Source: Prevotella sp. (GTDB lineage Bacteria > Bacteroidota > Bacteroidia > Bacteroidales > Bacteroidaceae). From it: a DNA stretch of 5,989 nt. Made by a program: the position numbers and the translations under genes. The first letter of the stretch is position 1. Every line of letters starts with the position of its first letter. Location: NCBI GenBank assembly GCA_021203705.1, contig JAJQAR010000186.1:1-5989 (forward strand), in the 5' to 3' direction. Under the pieces are notes generated by a model that saw only the letters and a list, made by a program, of their open reading frames with translations, made no database searches and had not been told where the DNA came from. This document shows positions 1-5,989 of this stretch, piece by piece.

Positions 1-216
1 TGTTAGCATCTGTGTTTCAGCCTTTAGTAAGTTACCATATGAAGTTTCTGCAGTTGCTTTGTCTATACTCTGTTGCAGACATTCCATCTGCGTTCTCGGC
101 AGGTCATTTTCTGCGGCATCGTTTACGTTATTCCACAACTTCTTATAGCTGTCGGCAGATATGCTGGCAGGAAGTGCGAGTAGGATAGCAAGTAATATAA
201 TGACATATTTTTTCAT
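1..216 (-). CDS. N-terminal fragment of exported protein, probably alpha-2-macroglobulin family
   Basis: This is a partial gene: 72 codons read from the ATG at 216-214 to the left edge with no stop, so the body of the protein lies outside the window. The first ~21 residues form a clear signal peptide: MKK, a hydrophobic core (VIILLAILLALPA), then a small-residue cleavage site (SISA followed by DS). No lipobox cysteine is present, so I predict signal peptidase I export rather than a lipoprotein. The mature start (SYKKLWNNVNDAAENDLP, then RTQMECLQQSIDKA and YGNLLKAETQ) resembles, from memory, the N-terminus of large Bacteroidetes alpha-2-macroglobulin/MG2-domain proteins, which open with an LW..V..A...DLP.T helix pair. 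Those are envelope proteins thought to trap proteases. No diagnostic domain (thioester, MG2) is visible, so the family call is tentative, while gene and export signal are secure. It is divergent from thrS. Confidence 0.6.
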   Translation of the reverse strand, partial: MKKYVIILLAILLALPASISADSYKKLWNNVNDAAENDLPRTQMECLQQSIDKATAETSYGNLLKAETQMLT

Positions 217-270
217 ACTCTCATCGTTTTGTCCTTTTATTCTGTTTCGTAATATGTGTATCAAAAAACT

Positions 271-303
271 TTTTAGGCATGATTTCCAAACCATTTTAGG
301 CAT
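271..303. repeat. 10-bp direct repeat pair in the intergenic region
   Basis: TTTTAGGCAT occurs at 271-280 and again at 294-303, with starts 23 bp apart. A second short direct repeat, ATGATTTCC, occurs at 279-287 and 332-340, so the pieces interleave. If the minus-strand promoter call is right, the TTTTAGGCAT pair lies within the early transcribed leader of that gene, where a repressor or an RNA-binding protein could act. The function is unknown; in AT-rich DNA chance is possible. Confidence 0.35.
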
Positions 304-312
304 ATTACCCTG

Positions 313-320
313 CAAAGATA
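313..320 (-). promoter_or_regulatory. Candidate -7 promoter box for the minus-strand exported-protein gene
   Basis: Read on the minus strand this is TATCTTTG, a full match to the Bacteroidetes primary sigma factor -7 consensus TAnnTTTG. It would place transcription start near 306-308 and give a leader of about 90 nt before the ATG at 216. I see no convincing TTTG -33 box at the usual 19-21 bp spacing (about 340-345), so this rests on the -7 element and its position alone. Confidence 0.4.
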
Positions 321-363
321 AGAAATTAATTATGATTTCCTTTTTATTTAGCAAAGAAAACAG

Positions 364-371
364 TAATTTTG
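364..371 (+). promoter_or_regulatory. Candidate -7 promoter box for thrS
   Basis: TAATTTTG matches the Bacteroidetes -7 consensus TAnnTTTG exactly. Transcription would begin at about 376-378. This leaves roughly 22 nt of leader before the ATG at 400, but only a few bases before the in-frame GTG at 382, so it supports ATG 400 as the start. The region where a -33 TTTG box should lie (about 340-345) is only T-rich, so that element is weak or absent. Confidence 0.45.
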
Positions 372-399
372 CAATTCAATCGTGAAAAAACAAGTAGCT

Positions 400-2364
400 A
401 TGATAAATATAACATTTCCTGACGGTTCTGTACGCGAATACGAGAAAGGCGTAACGGGACTTCAAATAGCAGAGAGTATTTCACCTGCTTTGGCACGTAA
501 TGTGTTGTCATGTGGCGTGAATGGTGAGACTGTGGAACTCAACCGCCCTATTAATGAGGATGCGAAGATAGCTCTTTATAAATGGGAAGACGAGGAGGGC
601 AAACATTCTTTCTGGCACACATCAGCCCACCTGTTGGCAGAAGCTCTCAAAGAACTTTATCCTGGCATTCAGTTTGGCTTCGGCCCTGCCGTTGAAAACG
701 GTTTCTTCTATGACGTAATGCCGAAAGAGGGTGATGTCATTAAGGAAGGCGACTTTGAGAAGATTGAGCAGAAGATGAAGGAACTGGCTTCTAAGGACGA
801 ACCGGTTGTCAGGAAGGAAATTTCCAAGAAAGACGCTTTGGCAGAATTCAAGGCTGACGGTCAGGAATACAAGTGTGAGCATATAGAGCAGGATCTTGAG
901 GATGGAGAGATCACCACTTATACTCAGGGTAATTTCACCGACCTTTGCAAGGGCCCGCATATCGTCAGTACAGGTGCTATAAAGGCTATCAAGATAACGA
1001 GCGTTGCCGGCGCTTTCTGGCGTGGCGATGCCAAGCGGGAGCAGATGACACGTATTTATGGTATCACTTTCCCGAAGAAAAAAATGCTTGATGAGTACCT
1101 TGTAATGCTTGAGGAGGCTAAGAAACGCGACCACCGCAAGATTGGCAAGGAAATGGATCTGTTTATGTTCTCCGAGCGTGTTGGCAAGGGTTTGCCTATT
1201 TGGTTGCCTGCCGGTACCGAGCTCCGTCTGCGTCTGCAGGATATGCTCCGTCACATTCAGAAACGTTATGGCTACCAGGAGGTTATCACTCCGCATATAG
1301 GAAGTAAAAACCTTTACGTAACATCAGGGCATTATGCTCATTATGGTAAGGATTCTTTCCAACCGATACATACTCCAGAGGAGGATGAGGAATATATGCT
1401 GAAGCCGATGAACTGCCCTCACCACTGTGAGGTGTTCGCTTGGAAGCCACGTTCATATAAGGACCTGCCTTTGCGTATTGCTGAGTTTGGTACGGTATAT
1501 CGTTATGAGAAGAGTGGGGAGCTTCACGGACTTACCCGTGTGCGCTCATTTACACAGGATGATGCCCATATCTTCTGCCGTCCTGACCAGGTGAAGGGGG
1601 AGTTCCTGCGTGTTATGGACATTATAAATTCTGTATTCTCGATATTTGATTTTAAGGACTATGAGGCACAGATTTCCTTGCGTGACCCTAACGACCATGA
1701 GAAATATATCGGTAGTGATGAGGTTTGGGCACACTCTGAACAGGCTATCATAGATGCCTGCAAGGAGAAAGGTCTTAATGCCAAAATTGAGTATGGCGAG
1801 GCTGCATTCTATGGTCCGAAACTTGACTTTATGGTTAAGGATGCTATCGGTAGGCGTTGGCAGTTGGGTACGATACAGGTTGACTATAACCTGCCTGTTC
1901 GTTTCAAACTCGAATATACTGCTGAAGACAATTCAAAGCAGACTCCTGTGATGATTCACCGTGCGCCATTCGGTTCTATGGAGCGTTTCGTTGCCGTTCT
2001 TATTGAACATACTTCCGGTCGTTTCCCATTGTGGCTCACTCCTAATCAGGTTGCCATCCTGCCTATCAGTGAGAAATACAACGACTATGCAAATTCTCTT
2101 GCGAAGTTCTTTGATATTAAGGGTGTCAGGGCTATCGTTGATGCACGTAACGAGAAAATCGGGCGCAAGATCCGTGATAACGAGTTGAAACGTATTCCTT
2201 ACATGCTCGTTGTCGGAGAGAAGGAACAGGCCGACGGCAGTGTGGCAGTAAGAAAGCAAGGTCAGGGTGACCAGGGCGTAATGTCAAAGGAGGATTTCGC
2301 CAAGATGATCAACGAGGAGGTTGCAAAACAACTGAAAGCAACAGAAAAAGGACCAGAGGATTAA
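400..2364 (+). CDS. thrS: Threonine--tRNA ligase (ThrRS), class II, with editing domain
   Basis: This cytoplasmic enzyme charges tRNA-Thr with threonine using ATP and hydrolyses mischarged Ser-tRNA-Thr. At 654 residues it is full length. In order: TGS domain (about 1-62, starting [13 protein letters not shown]); editing domain (about 63-230) with HxxxH (H73, H77) and the LCKGPH cysteine and histidine (C183, H187); class II catalytic core (about 240-540) with zinc ligands C339 (MNCPHH), H390 (DDAHIF) and H520 (MIHRAPFG), motif 2 arginine R368 (VYRYE) and motif 3 arginine R529 (GSMERF); anticodon-binding domain (about 545-654, from NQVAILPIS). All key residues are present. An in-frame GTG at 382 would add six residues (MKKQVA). 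I prefer ATG 400 because family members begin at this point, it puts the editing histidines at 73/77 as in E. coli ThrRS, and it leaves room for a leader after the -7 box. The gene is monocistronic here, followed at once by a terminator. Confidence 0.97.
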   Translation: MINITFPDGSVREYEKGVTGLQIAESISPALARNVLSCGVNGETVELNRPINEDAKIALYKWEDEEGKHSFWHTSAHLLAEALKELYPGIQFGFGPAVENGFFYDVMPKEGDVIKEGDFEKIEQKMKELASKDEPVVRKEISKKDALAEFKADGQEYKCEHIEQDLEDGEITTYTQGNFTDLCKGPHIVSTGAIKAIKITSVAGAFWRGDAKREQMTRIYGITFPKKKMLDEYLVMLEEAKKRDHRKIGKEMDLFMFSERVGKGLPIWLPAGTELRLRLQDMLRHIQKRYGYQEVITPHIGSKNLYVTSGHYAHYGKDSFQPIHTPEEDEEYMLKPMNCPHHCEVFAWKPRSYKDLPLRIAEFGTVYRYEKSGELHGLTRVRSFTQDDAHIFCRPDQVKGEFLRVMDIINSVFSIFDFKDYEAQISLRDPNDHEKYIGSDEVWAHSEQAIIDACKEKGLNAKIEYGEAAFYGPKLDFMVKDAIGRRWQLGTIQVDYNLPVRFKLEYTAEDNSKQTPVMIHRAPFGSMERFVAVLIEHTSGRFPLWLTPNQVAILPISEKYNDYANSLAKFFDIKGVRAIVDARNEKIGRKIRDNELKRIPYMLVVGEKEQADGSVAVRKQGQGDQGVMSKEDFAKMINEEVAKQLKATEKGPED

Positions 2365-2384
2365 GCCTTTATACAAATTAAAAT

Positions 2385-2415
2385 AAAAAGGAGTGCTTTT
2401 TGAACACTCCTTTTT
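2385..2415. terminator. Bidirectional intrinsic terminator shared by thrS and the LRR gene
   Basis: A perfect 11-bp inverted repeat (AAAAAGGAGTG at 2385-2395, CACTCCTTTTT at 2405-2415) encloses a 9-nt loop. The descending arm ends in a T run followed by more T-rich sequence on the plus strand (TTTTTCC then TTTTTTATTTT). On the minus strand the transcript likewise ends in CACTCCTTTTTATTTT. It begins 20 bp after the thrS stop and lies 6 bp beyond the LRR gene's stop, so one hairpin can end both convergent transcripts. Confidence 0.88.
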
Positions 2416-2421
2416 CCTTTT

Positions 2422-5400
2422 TTATTTTGCGCCCTTACGCACCACTTTCTTGCCATTGACGATGTAGATGCCACGGCGGTTCATATTGTTGACACGCTGG
2501 CCTGACAGGTTGTAAATGCGGTCATCGTTGCTTGCGGCATTGAGAGCGTTGATGCCTGTCGTAGTAGAATCTACTGTGTATGTGAGTGTAATCTGTCCGC
2601 TACTCTTTGACGTATCACCGGAAATCAGATTGAAGAATCCTGCCGGAATAACTACAGTATATACACCATCCGTCTTAATCTCATCGAATGAGATAACAAC
2701 ATTTGTACATACATAGTAAGCAGGATCAGAATCGTCATCACTTCCGTAGATCTCCTCGCATTCATCGTCTGTTATAGTCGCAACGACATTGTCGGATGAA
2801 TCATAAATCTCAATTACGCTATTGTTATAACTGAGACCGAGACCGCCACCAGTGATATTCTCTTCTTCGTCATATTCCAATGTGTAACCGACAGTTATGG
2901 AACTCAGACTGCCGACAGTGGTGCTGTCCTCTGGGTCGAATGTGTAACCCTCATAGACACCATCGTCAATTCCGATCTGATATGAAAGTAGGATGTCGTT
3001 ACCGTCCTTGTCATATACGGTATTGCCGTTCTGGTTCACTGTCGTTACTGATATTGAAATAGAACTTCCGTTGTAAGCTTCCACATCGTCGGCACTTACT
3101 GTGATTGTCCACTCTGATGAATAACCGTCATCTGTTGTATCTTCGCCTGTTGCATTGCTCTCCAACGAAGTTTGCCCATTGAGACTTGCCTCCTCAACCT
3201 TTACAAGCCCTGAGAATGTCAGCACGATATCCTTGTCCTCTGCCTCTGTCCATGCGGTATCCTCGTCAGGAGTATAGCTTTCAAGAACGATATTATCCGT
3301 AGTGCCGTTGTAAGTGATGATGGTTGCGGAGCCACCATCAGATAATGCTATGTCCAATGCGTATGAATGACTATTGTAGAATGTTATATCACTTGGGCAA
3401 GTCCATGTATATTTATAGGAGCTGGCACTTATTGTATTGATATTCTCAATATCTCCATTATATAATATATCAGATGACTCGGTGTCATAAACTGTCACTG
3501 TCATTTCACCAGAACCATCGGCTATAATAATTATCTCATCACCTGCTGCTATACTATCACAAGAAATTTCACTGCTCTCTGCTGGTGCTTTGAGCGTGAT
3601 TGCATTATCTGCTACAGAAGTGTAATATACACCTGTAATATTTGCAAAATTGTTCCATACTTGAGTACTTGAATAATCATCCTCTGAACTAACTGGCACA
3701 TACAATACACAGTCAGAAGGTACATTCTTAAAAGCATTATCTCCGCACTCTGCTGGAGTGGTATTGGATGTATAGACTTCTTCGAGACTTGTACAGTCTG
3801 CAAAAGCACTTTCACCAATACTTTCAACACTGCTTGGTATCTCGATTAACGTTATACTTGCGCACTCTGCAAAAGTATAATCTCCAATTGTTGCTAAATC
3901 ACTTGGTAATTCTATTGAATTAAGATTTGAACATCTGTTGAATGCACTTGCACCGATTTCTGTTACAGTACTTGGAATATTTATTGATGTTAGCGCGGAA
4001 CAATCATTAAATGTATAGTCAGGTACACTTTCAATACTTAAATCACCGAAACCACTTACCGATTCAAGATTTGTGCAGCCACTGAAAACACCGTCACCCA
4101 AACTTTCAGCACTACTTGGTATATCAATTGATGCAAGAGCTGTGCAATTATTGAAAACGTAATCGCCTAAACTTTCAAGACTGCCCGAAAGTTCGATTGT
4201 TTCAAGGGCGGAGCAGTTGGAGAAAGCATAATCACCGATGCTTGTTACACCACTTGGTATCTCAATTTCATCAATTGTTGTCAAACCTGCAAATAAATAT
4301 GCAGGAATGGATTCGACAGCCTCACCGATAGTTATATCCGAGAGTTCCGTGCAATTTGCGAAGATTGATGTTTCACTACCACTTGGCATTTCAGCGTTTG
4401 CCGCATTATAATTGAGTGTTGTGATAGAAGTAAATTGACTCAAGTCTTCAGGAATCGATTCAACTTCCTCACCGATTGTGAGAGTAGTAATCTTACAGCT
4501 TGAGAATGCTTCTGTGCCAAAGGATTCAATGTCTGCGGCATTATAAATCAATGTCGCAAGACTTGTGCATTGAGCAAAGGCATAATCACCAATTGTTGTC
4601 AAATCAGTTGGTATTAGTATTGAACTAAGACTTGAACAACCGTTAAAAGCATAGGCTCCTATTTCCGTTACAGTGCTTGGCATGTCGATTGTGGTTAGAC
4701 CTGAACAGTCTCTAAATGTATAGTCAGGTATGCTTGTTACACTCAAATCACCGAATCCATCTACAGATTCAAGTTTTGTGCAGCCACTGAAAACACCATC
4801 TCCTAAACTTTTAATAGTATTTGTGAGTTCAATTGTCTCAAGATTAGTGCAATTTGAGAAAGCATATTTACCAATGCTTGTTACACCGTCAGGTATCTCA
4901 ATAGATTCAATTGATGTCAAACCTGCAAGTAAATATGCTGGAATGGATTCGACAGTTTCACCGATAGTTATATCGGAGATGCTCTCGCAATCTACGAACA
5001 GTGATGTCTCACTACCACTTGGCATTTCGGCATTTGCGGCATTATAGTTGAGCGTAGAGAGGGAAGACAGTTGGCTGAAATTCCCCGGTATTGTTGTAAC
5101 GTCTTCGCCTATTGTGAGCTCGGTTATAGAGTTTTTGGTGAAGAAATCATTATTTAACAAGTCAGTGCTTGTAGTGGAGGCATTATAATTAAGAGATGTG
5201 AAGGCTGTCATGTTCGTAATCACATCTGGTATTGTTGTAACATCTTTACCTATTGTGAGAGAGGATATACTTGCCTCATCATCAAACGCATTGCTACCAC
5301 TTGAGTTGCAATTTGTGGCATTGAATGTCAGAGATACAATTGTTGAACAATTATAGAACAGATTTGCGGGTATGTATTCTACATCCTCGCCAATGATTAT

Positions 5401-5989
5401 ATCTGTGAGAGCGATGCAAGAATCAAAGAGAAAATTACCGGAAATGTCGTGTGTGTCCGCACAATTGGCGGCGTTGAAGTACACAGTTGTGAGTGCCGTA
5501 CATGCAGAGAATGGGGAATCATTTGATATGGAGGTGATGGATTTGGGGATGGTTATGGATTCGAGAGCGGAGCAATAGCTGAATACGCCGTCTCCAATCG
5601 TTTCGAGAGATTCAGGAAGGTTTATAGTTTCGAGAGATTTACATTCGTAGAAAGCGTAATTTCCGATAGAACCCAATTGCGAATCGTCTTGAAAAGTTAC
5701 AGTTTTGGCGGTACTATTTCTAAACAAATTGGCTGGTATGTATTGTACATTACTGCCAATGATTATAGACGTGAGATTGGAACAATGAGAGAAAGGATAA
5801 TTACCGCTAAAATCTTGTATGTCGTCACAATTGGTAGCGTTGTAATATACCGTTGTGAGTGCCGAACAGTCATCGAATGTATCATGACTTGATATGGAAG
5901 TTAGGGATGAGGGGAGGGTTATGGATTCGAGAGAAGAACATCCATAGAATGCATATTCTCCAATACCTGTTATGGTATATGTCTCATTA
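2422..5989 (-). CDS. BspA-like leucine-rich-repeat surface/secreted protein (N-terminus outside window)
   Basis: The frame is open for 1,188 codons from the right edge (first full codon 5988-5986) to the TAA at 2424-2422. No start or signal peptide is visible. Residues ~1-745 are BspA/TpLRR-type (LRR_5) repeats of about 23 residues, consensus like LxSIxIPSSVTSIGxxAFxxC. They mix with a longer variant of the form LNYNAxN...F..C..I..LTIGEDVxxIP. Residues ~745-786 form the usual end cap (AFKNVPSDCVLYVPVSSED, then VWNNFANI). Residues ~787-1140 look like beta-sandwich domains rich in D, S, T, G and N. The last ~44 residues carry RIYNLSGQRV, GIYIVNGKK and a basic end (VVRKGAK), the tail seen on many Prevotella/Bacteroides exported proteins and resembling a type IX secretion sorting domain. 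Such proteins are generally cell-surface or secreted binding proteins; the ligand cannot be read here. The LRR part has only about a dozen K/R, so it is strongly acidic. It converges on thrS. Confidence 0.9.
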   Translation of the reverse strand, partial: NETYTITGIGEYAFYGCSSLESITLPSSLTSISSHDTFDDCSALTTVYYNATNCDDIQDFSGNYPFSHCSNLTSIIIGSNVQYIPANLFRNSTAKTVTFQDDSQLGSIGNYAFYECKSLETINLPESLETIGDGVFSYCSALESITIPKSITSISNDSPFSACTALTTVYFNAANCADTHDISGNFLFDSCIALTDIIIGEDVEYIPANLFYNCSTIVSLTFNATNCNSSGSNAFDDEASISSLTIGKDVTTIPDVITNMTAFTSLNYNASTTSTDLLNNDFFTKNSITELTIGEDVTTIPGNFSQLSSLSTLNYNAANAEMPSGSETSLFVDCESISDITIGETVESIPAYLLAGLTSIESIEIPDGVTSIGKYAFSNCTNLETIELTNTIKSLGDGVFSGCTKLESVDGFGDLSVTSIPDYTFRDCSGLTTIDMPSTVTEIGAYAFNGCSSLSSILIPTDLTTIGDYAFAQCTSLATLIYNAADIESFGTEAFSSCKITTLTIGEEVESIPEDLSQFTSITTLNYNAANAEMPSGSETSIFANCTELSDITIGEAVESIPAYLFAGLTTIDEIEIPSGVTSIGDYAFSNCSALETIELSGSLESLGDYVFNNCTALASIDIPSSAESLGDGVFSGCTNLESVSGFGDLSIESVPDYTFNDCSALTSINIPSTVTEIGASAFNRCSNLNSIELPSDLATIGDYTFAECASITLIEIPSSVESIGESAFADCTSLEEVYTSNTTPAECGDNAFKNVPSDCVLYVPVSSEDDYSSTQVWNNFANITGVYYTSVADNAITLKAPAESSEISCDSIAAGDEIIIIADGSGEMTVTVYDTESSDILYNGDIENINTISASSYKYTWTCPSDITFYNSHSYALDIALSDGGSATIITYNGTTDNIVLESYTPDEDTAWTEAEDKDIVLTFSGLVKVEEASLNGQTSLESNATGEDTTDDGYSSEWTITVSADDVEAYNGSSISISVTTVNQNGNTVYDKDGNDILLSYQIGIDDGVYEGYTFDPEDSTTVGSLSSITVGYTLEYDEEENITGGGLGLSYNNSVIEIYDSSDNVVATITDDECEEIYGSDDDSDPAYYVCTNVVISFDEIKTDGVYTVVIPAGFFNLISGDTSKSSGQITLTYTVDSTTTGINALNAASNDDRIYNLSGQRVNNMNRRGIYIVNGKKVVRKGAK
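3790..4491 (-). repeat. Large LRR super-repeat, copy B (234 residues, one extra LRR)
   Basis: It repeats copy A in order: ITTLTIGEEVESIP, NAEMPSGSETSIFANC, ESIPAYLFAGLTTIDEIEIP, GDGVFSGCTNLESVSGFGDL, PSTVTEIGASAFNRCSNL. The offset to copy A is 636 bp in the first part and 705 bp after the extra segment. The 69-bp difference is one LRR of 23 residues, around NNCTALASIDIPSSAESLGD. The last repeat also differs in type: SSVESIG here, YNAADIESFG in copy A. Confidence 0.85.
4492..5127 (-). repeat. Large LRR super-repeat, copy A (212 residues)
   Basis: The segment of the LRR gene runs from ITELTIGEDVTTIP through NAEMPSGSETSLFVDC, ESIPAYLLAGLTSIESIEIP, GDGVFSGCTKLESVDGFGDL and PSTVTEIGAYAFNGCSSL to FSSCK. 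Copy B follows directly. Over 60 bp (4920-4979 here, 4284-4343 in copy B) a hand alignment gives 55 matches, so the duplication is visible in DNA as well as protein. Confidence 0.85.
5350..5622 (-). repeat. 122-residue super-repeat, unit 2
   Basis: Second copy of the preceding unit, with GDGVFSYCSALESITIPKSI, TTVYFNAANC, ISGNFLFDSCIAL and YIPANLFYN. About 30 residues separate it from the end of unit 1 (TAKTVTFQDD, a GNYAFYECKSLETINLPESL repeat). That makes the period 122 residues, or five LRR-like turns with a longer irregular loop. Confidence 0.8.
5716..5988 (-). repeat. 122-residue super-repeat, unit 1 (cut by window edge)
   Basis: Part of the LRR gene. It contains GEYAFYGCSSLESITLPSSL, TTVYYNATNC, FSGNYPFSHCSNL and YIPANLFRN in order. 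The same series recurs 366 bp further along the gene with no gap at the points I checked: the proline codon of the TLP/TIP motif (5911 versus 5545) and of YIPANLF (5734 versus 5368). The left part of the unit probably extends beyond the window. Confidence 0.8.

Noticed and set aside
161..385. A 74-codon plus-strand open frame spanning the start of the minus-strand gene and the intergenic region
   Set aside because: It overlaps the signal-peptide coding region antisense, matches no family I know, and contains the thrS promoter box. It is a chance frame in AT-rich DNA.
217..399. Possible T-box or other riboswitch upstream of thrS
   Set aside because: The likely leader is only about 22 nt, T-boxes belong mainly to Firmicutes, and I see no conserved T-box sequence or terminator/antiterminator pair.
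622..1296. A 224-codon antisense open frame inside thrS
   Set aside because: It lies wholly opposite a strongly conserved, complete enzyme gene and its translation shows no recognisable domain.
3612..3830. A 72-codon minus-strand frame within the LRR gene
   Set aside because: It is an alternative frame of the same strand inside the continuous LRR reading frame, which matches the family in its own frame.
5725..5727. A TTG codon that could be taken as the start of the LRR gene
   Set aside because: The frame stays open beyond it to the window edge and the upstream codons encode regular LRR sequence, including a repeat unit matched downstream. The real start is outside the window.
3640..5989. 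Regular short periodicity that could suggest a CRISPR array or non-coding satellite
   Set aside because: The period is about 69 bp in frame, the repeats are degenerate at third positions, and the translation is a clear LRR consensus, so it is a protein-coding repeat.

Overview
This window most likely comes from a Bacteroidales bacterium, probably Prevotella or a close relative. Four things point there: a threonyl-tRNA synthetase of the Bacteroidetes type, TAnnTTTG-type -7 promoter boxes with no clear Shine-Dalgarno sequences, a large BspA-like leucine-rich-repeat (LRR) protein with a C-terminal tail typical of that group, and the start of what looks like a Bacteroidetes alpha-2-macroglobulin-type secreted protein. 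The species cannot be fixed from the sequence alone.

Layout: positions 1-216 (minus strand) hold the first 72 codons of an exported protein that runs off the left edge. Positions 217-399 are a divergent intergenic region with one candidate -7 box on each strand and a 10-bp direct repeat 23 bp apart. Positions 400-2364 (plus) hold a complete thrS. Positions 2365-2421 carry a strong hairpin flanked by T runs in both directions, serving as a shared terminator for two convergent genes. Positions 2422-5989 (minus) hold 1,188 codons of a BspA-like surface or secreted protein. Its N-terminus and signal peptide lie beyond the right edge.

The genes do not form a pathway. A housekeeping tRNA synthetase sits between two unrelated cell-envelope or secreted protein genes and is transcribed alone. 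The most notable structure is inside the LRR gene. Its 23-residue repeats are organised into two different tandem super-repeats: a 122-residue unit at a constant 366-bp offset, and a 212/234-residue unit whose two copies differ by exactly one LRR. This records stepwise growth of the gene by segmental duplication. I found no clear sign of a wholly new system, mobile element, CRISPR array or RNA gene.
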